A DNA stretch of 64,000 bases from Selenomonadaceae bacterium (GCA_030523645.1 JAUNIB010000007.1:34104-98103), one strand, 5' to 3'. Shown: positions 25,172-34,098, counted from the stretch's first letter. A program made the numbers and translations. The notes: generated from the sequence alone by a model not told the origin.

Positions 25172-26047
25172 ATGCAGGAATATAAACCCTTTAAGTCCGG
25201 AAAAGTTCGCGAGATGTACGATGCCGGTGATTCCATCATCATGGTAGCCACCAATCGTATTTCCGCTTTTGACCATATTCTGAAGAACAACATCAGAACC
25301 AAGGGTGCTGTCCTCACTCAGATTTCCAAGTTCTGGTTCGATTTCACCAAGGACATCGTTCCCAATCACATGATTTCCGTTGATACCAAGGATATGCCGG
25401 AGTTCTTCCAGAAGCCTGAGTTCACCGGCAACAGCATGAAGTGCAAGAAGCTCACCATGCTTCCCATGGAGTGCATCGTCCGCGGCTATATCACCGGCAG
25501 CGGCTGGGAAAGCTATCAGAAGACCGGCGAAATCTGCGGCATTAAGCTGCCGGAGGGTCTGAAGGAATCCCAGAAGCTCCCCGAGCCTATCTTCACACCC
25601 AGCACCAAGGCTGAGATTGGCGACCACGACGAGAATATCTCCGTTGAACAGGGCGCTGAGATGATGGAGAAGCTCTATCCTGGTCACGGCAAGGAATATG
25701 CCGAGAAGCTGAAGGAGTATACCCTCGCCATCTACAAGAAGTGCGCTGATTACGCTCTTACCCGCGGTATCATCATTGCCGATACCAAGTTCGAGTTCGG
25801 TCTCGATGAGGATGGCAACATTGTCCTGGGCGACGAGATGATTACTCCGGACTGCTCCCGCTTCTGGCCGCTGGAGGGCTATGAAGCCGGCAAGTCCCAG
25901 CCTTCCTATGACAAGCAGTTCGTCCGTGACTGGCTCTCTGCCAATCCGGCCAGCGACTACTGCCTGCCTATGGAAATCATCGACAAGACCATTCAGAAGT
26001 ACCACGAGGCCTATGAGCTTCTCACCGGAAAGAAGTTTGAGGCTTAA
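25172..26047 (+). CDS. purC: Phosphoribosylaminoimidazole-succinocarboxamide synthase
   Basis: A 291-residue SAICAR synthetase of purine synthesis, joining aspartate to CAIR with ATP. Hallmarks are GKVREMYDAGD at 10-20, NRISAFDHIL near 28-37 and ECIVRGYITGSGW near 104-116, and DEMITPDCSRFWP near 214-226. It is the roughly 290-residue form. ATG at 25172 follows TAGGAGGC. It is a single gene with no other pur gene beside it, ending at the hairpin at 26059. Confidence 0.95.
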   Translation: MQEYKPFKSGKVREMYDAGDSIIMVATNRISAFDHILKNNIRTKGAVLTQISKFWFDFTKDIVPNHMISVDTKDMPEFFQKPEFTGNSMKCKKLTMLPMECIVRGYITGSGWESYQKTGEICGIKLPEGLKESQKLPEPIFTPSTKAEIGDHDENISVEQGAEMMEKLYPGHGKEYAEKLKEYTLAIYKKCADYALTRGIIIADTKFEFGLDEDGNIVLGDEMITPDCSRFWPLEGYEAGKSQPSYDKQFVRDWLSANPASDYCLPMEIIDKTIQKYHEAYELLTGKKFEA

Positions 26048-26058
26048 TAAGTAAGAAG

Positions 26059-26094
26059 GAGCTGTGAAAAATGAGTATTCATTTTTCACAGCTC
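26059..26094 (+). terminator. CTGTGAAAAATGA-family hairpin after purC
   Basis: A perfect 16-bp stem: GAGCTGTGAAAAATGA, loop GTAT, and the complement, 12 nt after purC. Followed by TTATTTTATTG. Confidence 0.78.
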
Positions 26095-26179
26095 TTATTT
26101 TATTGTGTCATCATTGGGCTATGTACTAATTCATTCACAGCTTTTTCAAAACGCAGGCAGGAGATACTGAGGTTTGGCT

Positions 26180-27085
26180 ATGGTAAACTTAGATTTGATT
26201 GCAACCGAGCAGCGCAATGACAGGACGGCAGGAATTGATGAAATGACTACTGCCGAAATGCTTCGGGTGATAAATGAGGAAGATATGGGCGTGCCTCAGG
26301 CCGTGAGCCGGTGTCTCAACGATATTGCTGCCGTAGTGGATGAAGTTACCGCGCGGCTGCGGCAGGGAGGGCACCTCTACTATCTGGGAGCAGGCACCTC
26401 AGGCCGGCTGGGGATACTGGATGCCTCCGAGTGTCCGCCTACCTTTGGTGTTGAGCCTGATATGGTTGTGGGGCTGATAGCCGGCGGTGACACGGCAATC
26501 CGCAATGCTGTCGAGGGAGCAGAGGATGATCGGGAGCAGGGGGCTAGAGACTTGCAGGCACACGCTGTCAACGAAAGGGATGCTGTCATCGGCATAGCCG
26601 CCAGCGGACGGACGCCTTATGTCATCGGGGCGCTGGAATATGCCAAGAGCATCGGAGCATATACTGCTGCCGTGACCATGGCACCCGGTGCGGCCATTGC
26701 GGAGATTGCTCAGCGAGGCATTGTTTGCCCGGTGGGCGGCGAGGTCGTCACCGGCTCCACGCGACTGAAGGCTGGGACGGCCACAAAGCTGATTCTCAAT
26801 ATGATTTCTACCGGCACAATGATAAAGCTGGGGAAGGTTTACGGAAATCTCATGGTGGATGTCCGGGCAACAAATGAGAAGCTGAAAGCAAGAGCGGTAC
26901 GAATTGTAAAGACTGCCACCGGCTGCAGCGATGAAGCGGCAAAAGCAGCGTTGGCGGAGGCCGATGGCCGTGCAAAGAACGCAATACTGATGATTATTGC
27001 CGGAATAAGCGGAGCAGAAGCCGCAAGGCGTCTGACCGAGGTAAATGGAGTACTGGCGGCAGCAATCAACTGCGGCAAGGAGTGA
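26180..27085 (+). CDS. murQ: N-acetylmuramic acid 6-phosphate etherase
   Basis: A 301-residue SIS-domain enzyme that removes the lactyl ether from MurNAc 6-phosphate, giving GlcNAc 6-phosphate in cell wall recycling. The signature AGTSGRLGILDASECPPTFG lies near 71-90 and IAASGRTPYVIGAL near 136-150. ATG at 26180 was preferred over TTG at 26174 because GAGG lies 7 nt before it. mupG starts 7 nt downstream, so both act on the same route. Confidence 0.94.
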   Translation: MVNLDLIATEQRNDRTAGIDEMTTAEMLRVINEEDMGVPQAVSRCLNDIAAVVDEVTARLRQGGHLYYLGAGTSGRLGILDASECPPTFGVEPDMVVGLIAGGDTAIRNAVEGAEDDREQGARDLQAHAVNERDAVIGIAASGRTPYVIGALEYAKSIGAYTAAVTMAPGAAIAEIAQRGIVCPVGGEVVTGSTRLKAGTATKLILNMISTGTMIKLGKVYGNLMVDVRATNEKLKARAVRIVKTATGCSDEAAKAALAEADGRAKNAILMIIAGISGAEAARRLTEVNGVLAAAINCGKE

Positions 27086-27092
27086 TGGCACT

Positions 27093-28202
27093 GTGAAAAA
27101 TGACTTTATCCGAGGAATATCACTCTATCCTGGTCTGCATGACTGCACTGCCGAAGAAAACGAAAAGCGGCTGATGACGGCGGCAGCTCATGGCTGTACG
27201 GCGCTCTTTACTTCTCTGCAGCTGCCGGAGGCAGACTATGAAGCAGGCCGCAATGACCTTCAGCGGCTTTTGTCAATGGCTCGACAGCAAGGCATGGATG
27301 TTATTGCCGACTATTCGCCGGAGGGAGCAAGGGGACTGGGTTTTACCGGAAAGCTTGAAGAAGATATTGCTCTGGCGAAAAAGCTTGGGGTCACGGTACT
27401 GCGACTAGACGGCGGGCTGTCGGCAATGGAGCTGAAGTCTTTGCTTTCGGCAGCGGACTCTATCAGGTTTTGTCTCAATGCCAGTACAGTGACTGACTGC
27501 ACTCTTTTATCTGGGCTGAAGGGAACAGACAGCTTCGCCGACAGTAAGATTATCGCTGTCCACAATTACTATCCCCGGCTAAATACCGGGCTGGACATTT
27601 CCTTCTTCTGCGAGCAGAATCGCCGCTGGCAGGAGCGGGGAATACCGGTGGGGGCATTTATCCCGGCGGCAAAGCATCGGGGGCCGGTCTTCGCAGGGCT
27701 GCCGACTCTTGAGGAGCATAGAGACATGCCGGCGGCAGAGTCGATCAGGATGCTGGCAGCGATGGGAGTCGATGCGGTATTCTTCGGAGATCCGGCTGTT
27801 ACGGAGGAAGAACTGGGGGCTTTTGAGTCATTCGGCGGTGATGAGCCGGTGTTTCACTTGACAGTTGAGCCGGATGCGGGCGTTCCCAGGGATTTTTTTG
27901 ATGAGGCTTTTGCAGTGCGTCCGGACAGAGCGAGAGACGCAGTGCGGGCAGCCGACAGCCGTCCGCGGCTGAAGAAGCTGGGTCTCGTCGTGAAGCCGCA
28001 GCAGGCAAAACCTCGACCGGCAGGGACACTGACCATCGACAACGAACTGGCCGGGCGCTATCAGGGGGAGCTGCAGATAACTCTTAGGGATTTGCCAAGC
28101 GACCCGACAGTGAATGTCGTCGGGCATCTCAGCCCGGAAGAATTTTCTTTGCTTAAGACAGTGCAGAGAATTATAGATCAGCTTAAGATTGATGTAACAT
28201 AA
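27093..28202 (+). CDS. mupG: 6-phospho-N-acetylmuramidase MupG (DUF871 family)
   Basis: A 369-residue TIM-barrel protein with a C-terminal cyclophilin-like domain, formerly DUF871. MupG cleaves MurNAc-6P-GlcNAc into MurNAc 6-phosphate and GlcNAc, supplying the MurQ substrate. Visible family features are SLYPGLHD near the start, HNYYPRLNTGLD near 155-166 and the C-terminal end with HLSPEEFSLL. It begins with GTG at 27093; GGAGTGATGG lies before it. No MurP-type PTS transporter is next to it. Confidence 0.87.
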   Translation: MKNDFIRGISLYPGLHDCTAEENEKRLMTAAAHGCTALFTSLQLPEADYEAGRNDLQRLLSMARQQGMDVIADYSPEGARGLGFTGKLEEDIALAKKLGVTVLRLDGGLSAMELKSLLSAADSIRFCLNASTVTDCTLLSGLKGTDSFADSKIIAVHNYYPRLNTGLDISFFCEQNRRWQERGIPVGAFIPAAKHRGPVFAGLPTLEEHRDMPAAESIRMLAAMGVDAVFFGDPAVTEEELGAFESFGGDEPVFHLTVEPDAGVPRDFFDEAFAVRPDRARDAVRAADSRPRLKKLGLVVKPQQAKPRPAGTLTIDNELAGRYQGELQITLRDLPSDPTVNVVGHLSPEEFSLLKTVQRIIDQLKIDVT

Positions 28203-28204
28203 TG

Positions 28205-28238
28205 AAAAAATCCGGCATTTACGATTGCCGGATTTTTT
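28205..28238 (+). terminator. Terminator after murQ-mupG
   Basis: AAAAAATCCGGCA and TGCCGGATTTTTT-like arms with a short loop; bidirectional by its A and T flanks. Confidence 0.85.
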
Positions 28239-28313
28239 CGTGTCTGTGCTTATAATGGGACATATCTTGTAATAAATTTAATGCGGCGATAAAATCAAGA
28301 TGAGGTGACAAAA

Positions 28314-29582
28314 ATGAAAACCGTATCGCTGAAATGTCCGCATTGTGGTGCGCCTGTAAACGGAACTAATCAGCAGGAGTTTATTAAATGCTCATATTGT
28401 GAATCTACAATCTATATCGAGCACCCGGAGCAGCCAAAGACGGTGCGTGAGAATACTTCCAATATGATTGAAGCAGCGAGAAGTGCTGTGGATAGTGGTA
28501 TGTACGAGCGGGCCTACGAAGTTTATAATATGATACTTCTTGAAGACCCTAAAAATATTGAAGCCGGAGTATATTCACAAATTCTTTACTTGAAACGCCA
28601 CATAAGTAATTATGCAGAATTTAATCGATACGAGTGCAGTGCTAAGGTAAAGTCTTTTATTGCCGAAATCTGTGCAGAAAATATATCCGACGAAGAGAAG
28701 GCATTTATTCTTTCCAATCTGTTTTTCCTGCTCGGAGACATAGCAACTGATGTAGATTTATATATTTCCGGTGAATTTGACTATGTTGATTCAGGGGACT
28801 ATGCTGAAATTTTTAGCTGCAGATATCTTATACTTGATGCGGCTGACAAACTGTGTGAATTATATCCGGACAACGAGCTGTTTAAGCGTATTTATATTGG
28901 GCAGTGGACAATTCAACTGATCTGGATTAAGGACAAGGAGCGCATTAAGGAAGTCAGGGAAAAACTGAAACGATATAATGCAGATGGGATGGATATGCTG
29001 GCTGCAGAGAAAAAGCCCTCAAGCAAAAAGAGCTGTATGGGCTGCCTCGGCATTCTTGCGGCACTGTTCTTTATTTGTCTCTTGATAAGCAGTTGTTTCG
29101 GAGCAAACAAGTCTGCTGATAAAATGAATCAGGATGCGGCAATACAACAGCCCGCAACGCCTATCGCCTATAATAGTATTCAAAAAATATTTTTAGCAAT
29201 AAATGAGAAAACAACGCCGGAAGATATTGAGGATGCAATTAAGAAAAGTAATTTGGAATATACACATGAAAGATACAGTGGTTCCCATCGGTATCGCATT
29301 GCCTTTGAAAAAGAGGTGGCGTTGCAGCGACGAGGAAAATCTGGTGAGTCGATATCTGTTAGCTTTGAGGATAAAGGAAATACTTTTCAATACGCAGCAT
29401 ATTATAGAGAACTGGGGACAACGGCAATCGCAATAGTCAGCGGCTATTACTATGAATTGCACGAGAAAGATAATAAAACGCCTAAATACTACTTAATGAA
29501 AAGCTCCGGAGCGAAAAACGAGTATATACGATGCACATCGGCAGAAGAGGTCATAAAAAGGTCGTTGGAGAAGACGAGGTAA
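28314..29582 (+). CDS. Zinc-ribbon membrane protein of unknown function
   Basis: A 422-residue protein with an N-terminal double-CxxC zinc ribbon (Cys8, 11, 26, 29), a helical TPR-like region (about 40-225), one transmembrane segment near 240-261, and a C-terminal extracellular-side domain (about 275-422). I do not recognise the last part. Zinc-ribbon plus TPR-like layout is common in poorly described Firmicute membrane proteins. ATG at 28314 has GAGG 7 nt upstream; GTG at 28305 overlaps that site. AT-rich codon use marks the beginning of an accessory island. Confidence 0.65.
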   Translation: MKTVSLKCPHCGAPVNGTNQQEFIKCSYCESTIYIEHPEQPKTVRENTSNMIEAARSAVDSGMYERAYEVYNMILLEDPKNIEAGVYSQILYLKRHISNYAEFNRYECSAKVKSFIAEICAENISDEEKAFILSNLFFLLGDIATDVDLYISGEFDYVDSGDYAEIFSCRYLILDAADKLCELYPDNELFKRIYIGQWTIQLIWIKDKERIKEVREKLKRYNADGMDMLAAEKKPSSKKSCMGCLGILAALFFICLLISSCFGANKSADKMNQDAAIQQPATPIAYNSIQKIFLAINEKTTPEDIEDAIKKSNLEYTHERYSGSHRYRIAFEKEVALQRRGKSGESISVSFEDKGNTFQYAAYYRELGTTAIAIVSGYYYELHEKDNKTPKYYLMKSSGAKNEYIRCTSAEEVIKRSLEKTR

Positions 29583-29601
29583 AGAGTAAATAGATAGAAA
29601 G

Positions 29602-29637
29602 ACAGCCGACGGTCCTTTGGGACAGTCGGCTGTTGTT
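29602..29637 (+). terminator. Terminator after the zinc-ribbon gene
   Basis: ACAGCCGAC (29602-29610) pairs with GTCGGCTGT (29625-29633), then TGTT. Confidence 0.75.
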
Positions 29638-29702
29638 ATAGAATAGGGACGGGTTATATTTATACTCAGAAAATACCATATTAATAATTCTAAAGTTTTA
29701 CT

Positions 29703-30092
29703 CTATACATTCAAGGTTGAACGCAGACCTTTTTGTAAAACGGTTGACAGGCTCAAATTGTTCTCTGATGCCAGCGTATCGAGCCACTTGGGCAGGGAAA
29801 CATTCCTTCTGACAGACCCAGAATTATATTTTCTGTCGTAAGCGGTCTTGTCAAAAGGGACTGCCACAATAACATCACCCTCATTAAGTTCATCCATTGA
29901 GGGCATGACAGGCTCCGGGTAGTCCTTGGGAGCAACTCCTTCAAGCATTAAGCCGATAGCCTCGCCTGCCATTTCTGTGGCGTGCCGCAGATTATCTCCC
30001 TGAGAAAAACATCCGGGCAAGGATGGTACCCGAACAGAATAACCGACATCTTCTTTCATAAAGATTGCCGGGAAAAAAATATACTGCCACAA
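29703..30092 (-). CDS. HicB-family antitoxin, apparently orphan
   Basis: A 129-residue protein with the HicB partial RNase H fold: FFPAIFMKEDVGYSVRVPSLPGCFSQGD-type N-terminus (conserved Pro-Ala-x-F, then Pro-x-x-x-G-C), and a C-terminal ribbon-helix-helix segment (VRRNVSLPKWLDTLA near 95-109). HicB usually neutralises HicA, an mRNA interferase encoded next to it. I found no HicA reading frame within 300 nt on either side. The start appears to be TTG at 30092; this is the earliest residue compatible with the family. Confidence 0.75.
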   Translation of the reverse strand: MWQYIFFPAIFMKEDVGYSVRVPSLPGCFSQGDNLRHATEMAGEAIGLMLEGVAPKDYPEPVMPSMDELNEGDVIVAVPFDKTAYDRKYNSGSVRRNVSLPKWLDTLASENNLSLSTVLQKGLRSTLNV

Positions 30093-30184
30093 TAAACTGC
30101 TCCAATATACCGACTTATTTCAGCTTTTCATGCATAGTATTACATAAAATATACGAAGTCAATTTATGCAAGGTTAATACGTAG

Positions 30185-30213
30185 TTGACATTGACAATAT
30201 AGGTATATATAAT
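30185..30213 (+). promoter_or_regulatory. Consensus sigma-70-type promoter
   Basis: Perfect TTGACA (30185-30190) and perfect TATAAT (30208-30213) with the ideal 17-nt spacer. It is the strongest promoter match in the window and fires toward the candidate RNA and helicase. Confidence 0.82.
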
Positions 30214-30219
30214 CTATTT

Positions 30220-30292
30220 CAAAGCTTCGGATGGGGTCATCCGCACAGATAGCGGTGCGTTGACTAAAGTACTCCGGAGTTTTTTTATAGGA
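30220..30292 (+). ncRNA. Candidate small RNA or leader upstream of the helicase gene
   Basis: About 70 nt between the consensus promoter and a T7 run. GGATG-GGGT-CATCC (about 30229-30242) and CGCAC-N8-GTGCG (about 30242-30260) form two adjacent hairpins, and ACTCCGGAGT precedes TTTTTTT (about 30281-30287). It has no ORF and matches no riboswitch class that I recognise. It may be an independent small RNA or an attenuating leader for the gene at 30479. Confidence 0.45.
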
Positions 30293-30478
30293 CAACGGAG
30301 TAATTATTCCCGCAGCCAACTGTCACATTGGAGTTATATCACAAATCTAAGATTTGGTTTATTGTAATAGATTGCAGTTGGTGTATTAAGCATAGTTTAT
30401 AGTATTCTCAGTAGATGTCAATGCTTGAAGTTGGTAGTATTATTAGTGTTGGTAGAAAATGGGGGGAGGGATATTATC
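30293..30478. other. Spacer between candidate RNA and helicase gene
   Basis: An AT-rich non-coding stretch. The only structure seen is a distant inverted pair CCAACTG (about 30318) and CAGTTGG (about 30374). No credible ORF. Confidence 0.4.
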
Positions 30479-33094
30479 ATGGATGGTAATAAAATAGTGA
30501 TTATTGCAAAGGGGAAAGATATCTCTTCTCGGGTGAAACGCTGCGAATACAATGATGTTACTGGAAAATGGGATGTTATTTTTAATGATGATACGGTTTT
30601 TCACTATAATCGGAATAATATCGTTATATATAGAAATGTCCTGAATGACCAAAATGCAAAAAGCACTTTTGAATACCTGAGAGAGATAGCGGAATATACA
30701 GGTATAAAAGCCGAAAATGACAATGAAAGTACGGAGGAAGATAAGAAGAACGTTCTTACAGGACAATACAATAAGATTGATTTTTTGAGTGACAATACCG
30801 TAGCTGCTGTGTATTTGAATCCAGATAAATATAGTGAGGGAACAGGATTAGACGATTCGGCACCAATCTTTCCATTTGGCTGCAATGAAAGCCAGTTTCA
30901 AGCCGTTAAAAATGCTCTTTCCAATCGTATTAGTGTAATTGAGGGGCCTCCGGGAACTGGAAAAACTCAAACAATTCTTAATATTATTGCGAATCTTGTA
31001 TTGCAAGGGAAAACTGTGCAGATTGTTAGCAACAATAATTCTGCCATAGACAATGTATTGGAGAAATTAGGCTCACAGGAATATGGTTTAGATTTTATTG
31101 CGGCTAGGCTTGGCAGCAATCAGCGAAAGGATGATTTTATTGTCGGTCAAACAGGGGAATATCCTGAGTTTTTGCATTGGCAAAGTAATGAATACGAAAC
31201 AAATGACTTCGATAAATCCGTAAAAGCTAAATCCTTAGAGTTACAGGAGATATTTAAGAATAAAAACCGTTTGGCGGAACTACGTCAAGAAAAGTATCAT
31301 GTTCAGATCGAATATGAACACCTTTGTGCGGTAGTCGCGGAGCATTTGCAACCAATTACAAGTCAAAAAATCTCATCTTCGCGGCTTATGGAGTTTTGGT
31401 TGGAATACCAGGATATAAAGGATGCCGATAAAGATGAAGGGCTTATATATAAAGCGTGCAAATGGCTGTATTATGGAATTCGTTGGTTATTTCTCGGTAT
31501 AAATATCAAAAAAGTGCTTGCGGAAGATACAGCTGTAGTCGCCAGTCGGGTTCAATATGATTATTATAGAATTAGATTGGAAGAAATAGATTCAAAAATT
31601 ACAAAGATAATAGATTGGTTGGATAAAAGAAATGCGTCAGATTTGATGACAGAGTTTACAGATATGTCATTAAAATGTTTCAGAAGTCTTTTGGCAAAAA
31701 GATATTCTGGGAGGCCGAAAAGAACGATTTTTACTAAAGACGACCTTTGGAAAAGCTATGAGAAATTTTTGAGTGATTATCCGGTCGTTCTCAGTACAAA
31801 TTATACCGCTCGCAGCAGCTTGGGAAGTAAGGCAATTTTTGATTATGTTATTATGGATGAGTCTTCTCAGGCTGATGTGGCAACAGGATTGTTGGCTGTT
31901 TCCTGTGCAAAGAATGCGGTTATTGTGGGTGACACAAAGCAACTGCCAAATGTCGTGACAACAGCACAGAAAAATGGGTTGAATCAGATATGGCAACAAT
32001 ATGCTATATCTGAGGCATACAATTTTGTCCAGCACAGTTTTCTTTCTTCAATTTGCTTGATTATGGGGGACAGAATCCCTCGGGTTACTTTGCGTGAACA
32101 TTATCGCTGTCATCCGCAGATTATAGGTTTTTGCAATCAGAAATTTTACAATGGTGATTTGATTGTAATGACCGATGATGAAAATAGAAATAGCCTAAAA
32201 CTGGTGACTACGGTTCCGGGTAATCATGCTCGTGGCAAGATGAATCAGCGGCAGGCAGATGTTATTTGTAACGAAATCTTACCAAAGCTGGATTATGATT
32301 ACGACAAAATAGGTATAATTGCTCCGTATAGAAATCAAGTTAATCTTTTAAGGAGAGCAATAGGAAACAACAACATTGATATTGACACTGTGCATAAATT
32401 TCAAGGCAGGGAAAAGGATGTCATTATAATTTCAACGGTCGATGATGTTGTGACAGAGTTTTCCGATAATCCAAACTTGCTTAATGTTGCAATATCGAGA
32501 GCCAGAAGACAACTTATTGTTGTGGCCGGAGGGCAGGAACAACCAACTGGAAGTAATGTTGCTGACTTAATAGGCTATATTCGATACAATAACTGTGATA
32601 TTTATCACAGTGAAATTCGCTCTGTCTTTGATTACCTGTATTCCCAATATGCTAGAAGTAGAATGGCATATCTAAAAAAGCATAAAAGAATTTCAGAGTA
32701 TGATTCTGAGAATTTAATGTATATCGAAATCGTAAAGGTTTTGAAAGAAAGAGATGATGTAGCACTGGGAGTGATTTGCCATCATCCGCTGCAGTTACTT
32801 TTCAAGAATCAGTCGAAAATGAACGATGAGGAATGTCGATTTGTGAATACCGGGTTATCTCATTTGGATTTTCTGATTTATAACAAGGTGAGTAAGCAGC
32901 CAATCTTAGGTATTGAGGTCGATGGCGTTAGTTTCCATAAAAGTGGCACAAGGCAAGAGGAAAGAGATAATATTAAAAACCACATTTTGGAGGTATATGG
33001 TTTGCCGCTGTTGCGATTTAGAACAGATGGCAGTGAGGAAGAAGTAAAACTGAGGAAGAAACTTGATGAGTTGTTGAAGATTAAAAATATCTGA
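30479..33094 (+). CDS. SF1 DNA/RNA helicase with C-terminal nuclease-like domain
   Basis: An 871-residue UPF1/DNA2-like superfamily 1 helicase. Walker A GPPGTGKT is at 156-163, Walker B/motif II DESSQ at 460-464, motif III GDTKQLP near 482, motif IV REHYRCHP, motif V VHKFQGRE and motif VI VAISRARRQ. The last 130 residues resemble a DUF2726/Vsr-like restriction-fold nuclease (LDFLIYN, GIEVDG). Such fusions often sit in defence islands. ATG at 30479 follows GGGGGGAGGG. The gene is much richer in A+T than the housekeeping genes, a sign of transfer. Confidence 0.85.
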   Translation: MDGNKIVIIAKGKDISSRVKRCEYNDVTGKWDVIFNDDTVFHYNRNNIVIYRNVLNDQNAKSTFEYLREIAEYTGIKAENDNESTEEDKKNVLTGQYNKIDFLSDNTVAAVYLNPDKYSEGTGLDDSAPIFPFGCNESQFQAVKNALSNRISVIEGPPGTGKTQTILNIIANLVLQGKTVQIVSNNNSAIDNVLEKLGSQEYGLDFIAARLGSNQRKDDFIVGQTGEYPEFLHWQSNEYETNDFDKSVKAKSLELQEIFKNKNRLAELRQEKYHVQIEYEHLCAVVAEHLQPITSQKISSSRLMEFWLEYQDIKDADKDEGLIYKACKWLYYGIRWLFLGINIKKVLAEDTAVVASRVQYDYYRIRLEEIDSKITKIIDWLDKRNASDLMTEFTDMSLKCFRSLLAKRYSGRPKRTIFTKDDLWKSYEKFLSDYPVVLSTNYTARSSLGSKAIFDYVIMDESSQADVATGLLAVSCAKNAVIVGDTKQLPNVVTTAQKNGLNQIWQQYAISEAYNFVQHSFLSSICLIMGDRIPRVTLREHYRCHPQIIGFCNQKFYNGDLIVMTDDENRNSLKLVTTVPGNHARGKMNQRQADVICNEILPKLDYDYDKIGIIAPYRNQVNLLRRAIGNNNIDIDTVHKFQGREKDVIIISTVDDVVTEFSDNPNLLNVAISRARRQLIVVAGGQEQPTGSNVADLIGYIRYNNCDIYHSEIRSVFDYLYSQYARSRMAYLKKHKRISEYDSENLMYIEIVKVLKERDDVALGVICHHPLQLLFKNQSKMNDEECRFVNTGLSHLDFLIYNKVSKQPILGIEVDGVSFHKSGTRQEERDNIKNHILEVYGLPLLRFRTDGSEEEVKLRKKLDELLKIKNI

Positions 33095-33273
33095 AGTGGG
33101 TATTTTTATTGCGTTTGCGATGTAACAAAAAGTTATTGAAATCTATTCTGAACATCGTTGGCAGAGGATGCGGGACGAAGTACACCAAGTATTGAAGGAT
33201 AATGGAAAATCGGTTATAGTATAAAACAGTAAATTATGTTGTATTTCAATTCGTATAGATGTTTGGAGGAAAT
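33095..33273. other. Spacer with possible gene remnant
   Basis: An open stretch of about 32 codons without a start (about 33130-33227, plus strand) ends VLKDNGKSVIV before a stop. It looks like a gene end but is too short to identify. Confidence 0.25.
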
Positions 33274-34098
33274 ATGAGAATCGCAGTTACTTATGACAAT
33301 GGAGAAATTTTTCAGCATTTCGGTCACACCGAGGAGTTCAAGGTCTACGAGGTAGAGGACAACAAGGTGGTTTCCAGTCAGGTCGTAGGCTCTGAGGGTC
33401 AGGGGCACGGCGCACTGGCCGGGCTGCTCAGCGGCAAGGGGATAGATGTACTTATCTGCGGCGGCATCGGCGGCGGCGCACAGGCTGCGCTGGCTGAGAG
33501 CGGTATCGAGCTTTGCTCCGGTGCGACCGGCTCCGCCGATGAGGCGGTAGAGGCATATCTCCGCGGCGAGCTGCAGAGTGCCGGCTGCACCTGCGACCAT
33601 CACGGCGAGGGTCATACCTGCGGCGACCATGAAGGCGGCGGATGTCACGGCGGCTGCCACGAGTCCAAGCAGGGACGAAATGTAGGCAAGACCTGCCGCA
33701 CTCACTACAGAGGCACCTTTAACGACGGCACACAGTTTGATTCCTCCTACGACAGAGGAGAGCCGCTGGAGTTCGTCTGCGGTGCAGGCATGATGATTAA
33801 GGGGTTTGATGCCGCTGTTGCCGATATGGAAGTAGGGCAGGAGGTAGATATTCATCTCATGCCGGCAGAGGCCTACGGCGAGTCTGATCCCAATGCAATC
33901 TTCACCACGGAAATCAAGCGTATGCCCGGTGCGGAAAATCTGAGCGTGGGGCAGAAGGTATATCTGCGGGATAACTATGGTCGGCCGATACCGGTAAAGG
34001 TAGTGGCAAAGGATGAGGAGTCTATCACCTTTGACGCCAATCACGAGATGGCGGGCAAGGAGCTGAACTTCCACATCGAGCTGGTAGAGGTTTTGTGA
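33274..34098 (+). CDS. NifX/NifB-type domain fused to SlyD-like FKBP peptidyl-prolyl isomerase
   Basis: A 274-residue fusion. Residues 1-100 are a dinitrogenase iron-molybdenum cofactor domain (MRIAVTYDNGEIFQHFGHTEEF). Residues 105-129 are a metal-ligand stretch with Cys105, 107, 116, 124, 128 and His109, 110, 114, 119, 125, 129. Residues 140-274 are an FKBP-type isomerase with inserted flap (GTQFDSSYDRGEP; MIKGFDAA). SlyD proteins carry His/Cys-rich tails that bind nickel; here the metal stretch links the two domains. Hydrogenase maturation (hypCD at 14.5 kb) makes a metal-handling role attractive, but this is inference. ATG at 33274 follows TTGGAGG. Confidence 0.82.
   Translation: MRIAVTYDNGEIFQHFGHTEEFKVYEVEDNKVVSSQVVGSEGQGHGALAGLLSGKGIDVLICGGIGGGAQAALAESGIELCSGATGSADEAVEAYLRGELQSAGCTCDHHGEGHTCGDHEGGGCHGGCHESKQGRNVGKTCRTHYRGTFNDGTQFDSSYDRGEPLEFVCGAGMMIKGFDAAVADMEVGQEVDIHLMPAEAYGESDPNAIFTTEIKRMPGAENLSVGQKVYLRDNYGRPIPVKVVAKDEESITFDANHEMAGKELNFHIELVEVL

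Noticed and set aside
27088..27104. Half of the CTGTGAAAAATGA repeat covers the mupG start codon
   Set aside because: GTGAAAAATGA also encodes the natural start Val-Lys-Asn-Asp, and no second arm is present; chance is likely.
30220..30292. Fluoride, guanidine or c-di-GMP riboswitch
   Set aside because: The hairpin loops and conserved cores of these classes are absent.
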